From Acrasis kona (taxonomy: Eukaryota; Heterolobosea; Eutetramitea; Acrasida; Acrasidae), in the NCBI GenBank assembly GCA_026419775.2, contig JAOPGA020000927.1, positions 19,485-83,484 of the forward strand: DNA of 64,000 nt, read 5' to 3'. The notes below the pieces were generated by a model. The model had not been told where the DNA came from, did not search any database, and saw only the letters and a program-made list of their open reading frames with translations. This document shows, piece after piece, positions 57,842 through 64,000 of the stretch (positions are counted from its first letter, which is position 1; every line of letters starts with the position of its first letter). The translations under genes and the position numbers were made by a program.

Positions 57842-59225
57842 ATGTCCAAAGCGCCACTCAGTGCTCAGTCCACAGAGACGCGGTATAAAGAGAAGGAAAA
57901 AGTACTTTATGCAGGATTCAATCAAGATATGAGGTACTTGATATATAAAGCTACTTTTTGATAACATTGGCAGCTGTATAAGTCTCGGCACCGATCAATG
58001 TTTTAAAATATTCCAAGTCCAACCATTCAAATTATGCTTTTCATACCGTAATATACAATATTTTAACGATGTTTGAACTTCAAAAGCCGGTGGGATGAGT
58101 TGCGTTCAAATGTTATACACAACATCTCTTTTGGGGTTGGTAGGTGCCGGTCAACAGGCACAAATGTCTCCTCGAAGACTACAACTTTTTAATACTTCAG
58201 AATCGAAGGTCATATGCGAGTTAAACTTTGTTACAAACATTCTAAACGTCCTAATGAGCAAAAAAAGATTAGTTGTTGTTCTCGAGAAAAAAGTAAATTG
58301 GAGCGGATTTTTCTTGTTAACTTTTAAAAGATTCATTTGTTTGACATTAGCAACATGAAGATTCTATCTACTATTGAAACAGAAAAGAACCCGAAGGGTT
58401 TATGTACACTGGCCAGCAAAATTGTTAAAAGAAAGAATGAGCAAGGTGAAGAGGAAGAGGATGGTAAGTGTTCTTTCTTCCATCAAGACTAATCATTTTT
58501 AGAGGAGCCTTCTTATATAGCATATCCTATTGGACCGGAGTCCAACCAGATTATGGTTTGTAACGCTAAAAATGCAAACAGAGTAGATGTTGCCATCAAA
58601 GCACATAAAGCAGCAAGTAATTATACATTAATGATTTTACTTTTTACTTTTTTAGTCTCTGCTTTACAGTTTAACTCCGATGGATCTCTATTAGCAACAG
58701 CCAGCAACAAAGGAACGGTTATCAGAATTTTCTCCGTACCTGATTTTGAACTTTTATACACTTTGAGGTATGTTGACTTGTTGTGAGTGATCTTACATTT
58801 TTAGACGTGGGTCATACGCAGCAAGTATTTACTCTATTTCATTTAATGCAAGCTCAACAATGGTCTGTGTGAGCAGTGACACCGGAACAATACATATTTA
58901 CAAATTGGAAGGAAGACACAAAAACAAAGGAAACGTTGGTACATTAACAGACACTGTAATGAACATGTGGGATAGCGTAAGAGACTTTGCTCATGCGAAA
59001 ATCAAAGTTTGTTACAGTTTGTAATTTTGACACTAACATAGTTAGAATGTCGGACCCACAAAGTGTGGAATTAATGCAAATGGAGATGCGTTGACTGTGG
59101 TTGGGTATGATGGATTGGTCCATCGGTTCTCGTTAGACTCGGCTAATGGAGGAGAATGCAAGTTAGAACAAACGGAAAACCTCCTTGAAGCAACTGCCAC
59201 TGCAGCACCCAATGAAGAACAATGA
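57842..59225 (+). CDS. ATG18: WIPI/ATG18 PROPPIN autophagy protein
   Basis: Eight exons: 57842..57933, 57974..58047, 58087..58292, 58331..58463, 58503..58616, 58656..58767, 58805..59006, 59046..59225 (seven introns of 37-40 nt), giving 370 residues. The beta-propeller opens with [19 protein letters not shown], then [20 protein letters not shown] and [20 protein letters not shown]. The phosphoinositide-binding LRRG (residues 243-246) is formed across an intron. [20 protein letters not shown] follows. PROPPINs bind PI3P/PI(3,5)P2 on the phagophore and endosome and recruit ATG2. The propeller looks complete; the acidic [10 protein letters not shown] loop is a local insertion. It is the most intron-rich gene here. 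Confidence 0.93.
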
Positions 59226-59833
59226 AGAACTGTAATTTGAAAACAATAAAATCTTTCTTGTCTTAAATAGTTTTGAAATGTGACTTTATAATATCTTGTT
59301 TCTTGAACTGAAGAGGGTCATTATGTAGACTCTTGAGTGATGTCCCAAACAGCACAGTATTTGTAAAGGCTCTTTACAAAAATAACGAAGAAGGGTGAGA
59401 ATCTGATGATGAGTATGTTGGGCTTCGAATAAATCCTTAGAGCACCACACTCGATAGTCTATTAGAGAATCATTACCTATACATTCAGCATATAGATTAA
59501 TCATTCTAATCAGAGTGCACATTCGCGAAATTGTATTAACGAATTTGGTTCATTTTTTATGCTATCCGGTGCGGTGATAATTTTTCAAGAAACGCCTCAA
59601 AATGAGACCTATAGATATAACCACCCTTATAGAAGTAAAAAAACTGTATTTGAAAAATACCTCTATTCTGGAGGTGTTATGTAGCTTTACGGAAAAACAG
59701 AAATCATAGAGTACTATTTTAGTTCATTTATGACAAATCGGTGCAAAGTATGTCAAAATTGTTGACGTGACAACAGTTTTGTTTACCACAAAAAAGCAGG
59801 TACATCGGGGCTCTTGTGGAGTATAAATTCTGC
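59226..59833. other. Intergenic, nothing certain
   Basis: About 0.6 kb. A minus-strand 78-codon frame at 59286-59522 has a protein-like look (LIRMINLYAECIGNDSLIDY) but no ATG in context and no family. The last 80 bp are the leader of the surface-protein gene. Confidence 0.35.
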
Positions 59834-61576
59834 ATGAGTCAGAATTCAAATTCACAACAAACAACAAACTCCAACACGACAATGATGAGTGCGCTTGTAT
59901 TCCTACAAACTATTTTACTCATCCTATTGTATGTGTCCGCTGATGTTTGCAACGACACCCTTTCCTTCGACCCAATAAACGGAAAACCAATCCCCAAGCC
60001 CACCTTTACTGCAGCATACAACTCCACTTTTCAATTTGTTATTGATGCCGCCTACATGAATGACGGCACTACTTGGGTTGTAGATTTTGATAGATGGGGA
60101 GGAAACATCACAAGCCCAACCAACTGTGAAAACCGTCTTGCCAGCACATACAGCAACCTAGATTACCCTGACTACTGGAAGAGTTCAACATATGCCACCA
60201 ACGGCGGTGCTCTCAACAACGCCTCCTACCCTACCTACGGACCCTCAAAGTGGAATGTAAAAGCCCTGTCATGTGGAAAAGTAGAATACTCTCTCAGTTT
60301 GGGCTTTGCCGACATTCAAGGTTGCTCAACATCGAGTGGTTCGAAGAGCGTTCAAATCTCCTATGTAACCAACTCCAACGGAACCTTCCTAACCTACTCC
60401 GGAAACATTTATGCTACCGCAGTCAAACCATTGAGTCCAAACAACCCAAGCAGCATTTACTCCACAAGTTCCTTCTCCTACCCATTTGTGTTCCGCTTCA
60501 ACTCGTACATCAACGCAGTGTTGTCATACCAAGGTGACTCCTTCGTAGCCGCTTTGATTAGCAACGAAATCAACACTTCTGGTACTCTCGTCATCAAGTT
60601 CATCACCTACTTGTCATCCCCAAGTAGCATGAAAGGAAACTTTTTCATGAACCCAGTCATGGTGAGCGGACCAGTCGCCTCCACCATCGGCGAGGACAAG
60701 TACGTCACAAGAACGCTCACTCCCTGCACAGTGTTTGATTCATCAAACCGTTGCGAACAACAATACACCATTTCGAGCAACGTCGTGTCTGCTTCGTACT
60801 CTGGTACCTACACTTTCAGATTCAACATCATTCAGTGCTCTACCGACAACACTTGTCAAGACACCGGTCGCACCCAAACAGGTAGTGTCACCATCGAACA
60901 AAGTGCAAACAGAGTTGTCGACGGTTCCGGCGCCACAACACAGTTCACCTCCCAACTAAGTTTGTACGAAGGCGACTTCTCTACTTTGAGCAGCAGCAGT
61001 ACTACATACAGAGCCGGTAGCGTATTGAGCGTAAAGAACGCACTCGATGTTTCTGCCAGCGACGTTGATGCTCTTCAACTATCCATCGCCAACGCCTACA
61101 TTTGCTATTCTACAACGGGTGCAACACCCGTTTATGACCCTGCTAACGGAAACTACGGTTGCAGTGCACCATCAGTCAGCACTGGTGTCACATCCAGTAG
61201 CATGGTTCAATTAATCAGAAATGGTGTCCCTGCTTCGAGCTCTCCTCTAGAGTCATCGTTTGCAGCAGCAATTGTAAACAGTAAGACCAATGCAGCATTG
61301 CCTTACTACAGTACAGTTGGTTTGTTGTTCACCACTCAAAGACTTGCCGACTACTCCACGAGTTACTACATTCACATCGTGTCTCAAGTAACTGCAGCAG
61401 GAACAACTTCAAGAACTTTACATAAGATTCAAACACCAACTTCCTTCTCTACTAATCAGGTTACAAGATTCTCATTGTTTGAGTCTGTTACCGCACAGAG
61501 CTCTTCTAGTTCTTTGGCTCCAAACACTTTTATGATTGTTGTCATTTCGGCACTTGTAACGATGTTGTTCTTGTAA
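59834..61576 (+). CDS. GPI-type surface glycoprotein
   Basis: 580 residues, single exon, from the ATG at 59834; a later ATG near 59882 gives the cleaner signal peptide (MMSALVFLQTILLILLYVSA). The body is rich in Ser/Thr/Tyr/Asn with paired Cys and about a dozen NxT/NxS sequons, and no repeat. The C-terminus SSSSSLAPNTFMIVVISALVTMLFL (Ser-rich then hydrophobic, no charged tail) is a GPI-anchor signal. No family recognised. C-ending codons and strong AATAAA-type ends suggest high expression. Role: coat or adhesion protein of the cell surface, inferred. Confidence 0.75.
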   Translation: MSQNSNSQQTTNSNTTMMSALVFLQTILLILLYVSADVCNDTLSFDPINGKPIPKPTFTAAYNSTFQFVIDAAYMNDGTTWVVDFDRWGGNITSPTNCENRLASTYSNLDYPDYWKSSTYATNGGALNNASYPTYGPSKWNVKALSCGKVEYSLSLGFADIQGCSTSSGSKSVQISYVTNSNGTFLTYSGNIYATAVKPLSPNNPSSIYSTSSFSYPFVFRFNSYINAVLSYQGDSFVAALISNEINTSGTLVIKFITYLSSPSSMKGNFFMNPVMVSGPVASTIGEDKYVTRTLTPCTVFDSSNRCEQQYTISSNVVSASYSGTYTFRFNIIQCSTDNTCQDTGRTQTGSVTIEQSANRVVDGSGATTQFTSQLSLYEGDFSTLSSSSTTYRAGSVLSVKNALDVSASDVDALQLSIANAYICYSTTGATPVYDPANGNYGCSAPSVSTGVTSSSMVQLIRNGVPASSSPLESSFAAAIVNSKTNAALPYYSTVGLLFTTQRLADYSTSYYIHIVSQVTAAGTTSRTLHKIQTPTSFSTNQVTRFSLFESVTAQSSSSSLAPNTFMIVVISALVTMLFL

Positions 61577-61723
61577 TAAAAAAAGTTGATCTAAAGACTC
61601 CTAGTGAACACTATGTAATAAAAAAATATTGTTTTATGATAATTGCGAGTTTATTTTCGTCTCCACTAGTTGTCGTTTACAAAACAAAGATGAGATTTCC
61701 TACACTATTTTTATTCAAAATTT

Positions 61724-62299
61724 TTATACTCTATCGCGGTTTTCGTTATTCATGGCTACAGCCACTCCACCAGCTATACTTGAGGTACACAAGACACAGC
61801 ACACACATACTCCTGTTAAGAATGGAACAACCCATTCGATAATTAAAAATGTTTGCATTTTTTGGAAATAATAGTTGGAAGACGCCTGCGAATGTGTATT
61901 TCTGCATTCGCTGCTCCAAACCAACACTGACATTGCTATTGCTAATGCGAACAAAGCCAATCCAAGACACGAAAAAGATCCTGACGTTGCCTTGTCGGTA
62001 GTACGTGATACAACTCCTTCATCTTCTTCATTATATGCTTTATAGGCCTTAAAGCATCCACCACAAACTGAGCATAATGCAAAGAAGATGTACACAACAT
62101 CAATAATTCCAAATGATAAAAGTAGTTTAAGAATTGTACTCGCTTTGCACGTATCAAGGTCTGTCTGGTTTGGTGACGCTCCATTTAAATCTCCATAAAG
62201 TACCAAAGCATATATCCCCATTCCTAAACAAACGCCCATCGACAAAAAGGTTGTCAATATATTTAGTATTGCGACTGCAAATATCACCCCTCCTGACAT
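61724..62299 (-). CDS. Four-transmembrane protein
   Basis: 191 residues, single exon. Four helices at about 6-35, 58-84, 105-127 and 147-182, small loops, Cys-rich near the membrane (CSVCGGCF, CVCCVLC), and an acidic cytosolic loop NEEDEGVVSRTTDK. The layout resembles tetraspan proteins of amoebae but lacks the CCG of true tetraspanins. The frame overlaps no other gene; its end faces the GPI protein, about 150 bp apart. Confidence 0.7.
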   Translation of the reverse strand: MSGGVIFAVAILNILTTFLSMGVCLGMGIYALVLYGDLNGASPNQTDLDTCKASTILKLLLSFGIIDVVYIFFALCSVCGGCFKAYKAYNEEDEGVVSRTTDKATSGSFSCLGLALFALAIAMSVLVWSSECRNTHSQASSNYYFQKMQTFLIIEWVVPFLTGVCVCCVLCTSSIAGGVAVAMNNENRDRV

Positions 62300-62555
62300 A
62301 GTGGTTCTTAAACGCAGTTAATGGTAACTGGATAATATTTATTGAACGTGGAAATTTTGAACTGCACGTTGAAAATTTAATATGTCAGTTGTCCAGACAA
62401 CTATTTCGAACTTCATTTACAACGAACTCTAGGTCAACGGGAAATGGAAGTAGGTCAACCTCAGAGAGAGTGTGAACAAGAAGTGCTTGAACAATAAGAG
62501 CTGCTATTCGCCGGCCCAACGGGACGGCTATGGTTATGTAAGAACACAAGGTAAG

Positions 62556-62835
62556 AACATTATGCTTAGTAAAGCACGCCTTTATGCTTAGGACTACAAA
62601 AAGCACGACGTTATACTTCGGAACTAAAAGTACGCCTTTATGCTTAGGACCACAGAAAGCACGCCTTTATGCTTAGGACTACAAAAAGCACGACGTTATA
62701 CTTCGTAACAAAAAAGTACGCCTCATACTTTGGAATAAAAGTACGCCTTTATGCTTAGGACTACAAAAAGCACGACGTTATACTTCGGAATTAAAAGTAC
62801 GCCTTTACGCTTAGCATCATAGAAAGCACACATTT
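62556..62835 (+). repeat. 29-30 bp tandem repeat with two alternating unit types
   Basis: About nine to ten units alternate between AAGCACGCCTTTATGCTTAG and AAGCACGACGTTATACTTCG types, with a shorter third form AAGTACGCCTCATACTTTGG. Copies are 80-100% alike. It ends about 340 bp before the retroelement ORFs and may be its 5' region. The minus-strand ORF at 62385-62606 overlaps it and is not a gene. Confidence 0.85.
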
Positions 62836-63172
62836 TACTTTTTATCAGCCCTGCACTCAGGCCATCAACTGTTAAAAGTATTAAGCTTCATAACACACTT
62901 ACCTTATCACCTCTTGGAAGCTCATGCTGCTAATCCACAAGGCAATGACATCCTGAGATGATTCTCCCCAACATAATAAATAAATGGATAATTTTAAACA
63001 AACCTTAAACTTTATTAACCTGTCTGTATACACTTATACTTTTCAATTAAAAGAACATTAATACACAAAGTACGAGTAAAAACAAACTTGGGCTCGTCGC
63101 ACGGCTACGCCGTCGCTCCTCCATGAGACAAAGATTGCACAACTAGAGGCAACTGCGATCGTTAATGATTGC

Positions 63173-63343
63173 ATGGAGAGAATTATAATGCTGGAGAAGC
63201 GACTGGACCTCTTCGAAGAGAAGAATCAAGTTTACTTTAAGGATCCGGACGCCACAATCGACACATTGATAAACATGGCTATAGTCGAGGGTCTATCCAG
63301 ACTAGAGAGCGTCCTGACGATCCTAAACGTTGTCGTATTATAA
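63173..63343 (+). CDS. Short coiled-coil ORF1 of the retroelement
   Basis: From the ATG at 63173, 56 residues: MERIIMLEKRLDLFEEKNQ forms a coiled coil, then TIDTLINMAIVEGLSRLESV. The same frame is open upstream to about 63077 without an ATG, so the start could be further back. It may be a short gag-like protein. Its stop TAA (63341-63343) overlaps the ATG of the reverse transcriptase frame. Confidence 0.45.
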   Translation: MERIIMLEKRLDLFEEKNQVYFKDPDATIDTLINMAIVEGLSRLESVLTILNVVVL

Positions 63344-64000
63344 TGAATGGTAAACGCTATACCGATTATTTGGAGAGATTCCATTTGCGCAACATGCCCA
63401 CTCTTAGTGATTTACATGATTTTGTTTTAAAAAACAATTTTGCTTGTAAGTTGGATTTATCTGAAGCTTATTGGAGTATCAGAGTTCAGGAAGCCGACAC
63501 GTCCTTTTTAGGGATTCGTTTTGATGGTGTGGATTATGTTTGGTTGGTGGCTCCTATGGGATTAGGAACTAGTGCGTTCGCTTGTCAAGAGGTGACTGCC
63601 ACTGTAGCAGAAGAGGTTGCTGCTGACATTCTCGTATATTACGATGATTTCTTAGTCGGTGGATTGAGTTCGGCTGGTGCCTATACTAAATTAACTCGCT
63701 TGATTCAGAAGTTACGTGATGATAAGCTTCTTGTTAATCGATCAAAGTCCTTGGTCGTGCCTACTCGCCAAATTGATTATTTGCAGTATAGGTTGGATTT
63801 AGAGAGACATCAGATTTTCGTTGGAACCGGTTTATCTCAGCGTATTCGTGATTTATGCTCTGATTTGTTTTCAGTTCCTGCTGACGATCGTATAGATGCG
63901 TTAGAACATTTTGGAAGCACATGGCATGCTGGTGTGCCTAGTCGGTCCTTACGTAGAGAGGTTTGCTCTATTCTGAAGGATATGCGATCTTCTCTTAAAA
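63343..64000 (+). CDS. Reverse transcriptase, DIRS-like, 3' end outside the window
   Basis: Open from 63241; the first ATG is at 63343; 219 codons are visible and the frame continues past 64000. Motifs in order: FHLRNMPTLSDL (pre-palm), ACKLDLSEAYWSIRVQ (motif A), APMGLGTSAF (motif B), ILVYYDDFLVGG (motif C, with the Asp-Asp pair), KSLVVPTRQIDYLQYRLDL (motif D/E). The short fingers region and VPTRQIDYL text point to DIRS or related elements rather than Ty3/gypsy. RNase H and recombinase domains, which would settle it, lie outside. The frame has no internal stop, so the copy may be young. Confidence 0.8.
   Translation, partial: MNGKRYTDYLERFHLRNMPTLSDLHDFVLKNNFACKLDLSEAYWSIRVQEADTSFLGIRFDGVDYVWLVAPMGLGTSAFACQEVTATVAEEVAADILVYYDDFLVGGLSSAGAYTKLTRLIQKLRDDKLLVNRSKSLVVPTRQIDYLQYRLDLERHQIFVGTGLSQRIRDLCSDLFSVPADDRIDALEHFGSTWHAGVPSRSLRREVCSILKDMRSSLK

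Larger units (their letters stand above)
63076..64000 (+). mobile_element. Retroelement, 5' part, DIRS-like reverse transcriptase, runs off the window
   Basis: It comprises the short coiled-coil frame and the reverse transcriptase frame below. No terminal repeat can be assigned because the right end is outside the window. The 62.6-62.8 kb tandem repeat may belong to it. Confidence 0.65.

Noticed and set aside
62385-62606. 73-codon minus-strand ORF
   Set aside because: It overlaps the tandem repeat and shows no domain or start context.
1-64000. CRISPR arrays, operons, rRNA genes or bacterial ribosome-binding sites
   Set aside because: None seen. Gene structure is eukaryotic throughout, and the tandem repeats lack spacer architecture.

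Overview
This window is nuclear DNA of a free-living protist with compact genes, probably a heterolobosean amoeba of the Naegleria/Acrasis kind. That placement is inference from gene content, not from a marker gene. The evidence for a eukaryote is coronin, ribosomal protein eL6, DNA ligase I with a PCNA-binding motif, a WIPI/ATG18 protein, MYND, BTB, SRA and R3H domains, and many introns. I could rebuild 34 GT-AG introns by requiring an open frame across each junction. All are only 35 to 47 nt long. TAA, TAG and TGA all act as stops, with one TGA that is very likely selenocysteine.

Layout: 1-17.6 kb holds the end of an SRA-YDG gene and a giant (about 5,550 residue) mucin-like, polycystin-1-related surface receptor. 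17.6-19.1 kb is a secreted transglutaminase-elicitor protein that carries the Pep-13 core. 19.1-22.5 kb is gene-poor, with a tandem repeat and decayed coding. 22.5-25.6 kb is a Crinkler/RHS-like NTPase-nuclease with C-terminal add-on exons. 25.7-26.8 kb is a dead Ty3-like retroelement. 27.2-38.5 kb is dense with housekeeping and signalling genes: cathepsin B, MYND-methyltransferase, kinase, R3H-phosphatase, a secreted Cys-rich protein, C2-RCC1 and eL6. 40.7-51.6 kb holds a terpene synthase, NmrA-like protein, small GTPase, DNA ligase I, coronin, a two-TM protein, a stand-alone convertase propeptide and an ankyrin protein. 51.6-55.5 kb has a histone-fold/BTB protein and a coiled-coil protein, both on the minus strand. 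56-57.7 kb is a thioredoxin reductase ending Gly-Cys-Sec-Gly, with a hairpin just after the UGA and a SECIS-like element in the 3' UTR. 57.8-62.3 kb holds ATG18, a GPI-type surface protein and a four-TM protein. 62.5-64 kb is a tandem repeat followed by the start of a retroelement with a DIRS-like reverse transcriptase.

Functions: there is no operon-like pathway. The genes fall into groups: surface adhesion and secretion (giant receptor, elicitor, cathepsin B, propeptide protein, GPI protein), genome maintenance (SRA, ligase I), redox (selenoprotein reductase), autophagy and actin (ATG18, coronin), and conflict or mobile DNA (Crinkler-like gene, its decayed relative, two retroelements). The most notable signals are the selenocysteine cassette, the modular phase-1 exons of the Crinkler-like gene with a further copy of the same junction in a dead locus, the Pep-13 core in an amoeba-like protein, and the propeptide-only protein.
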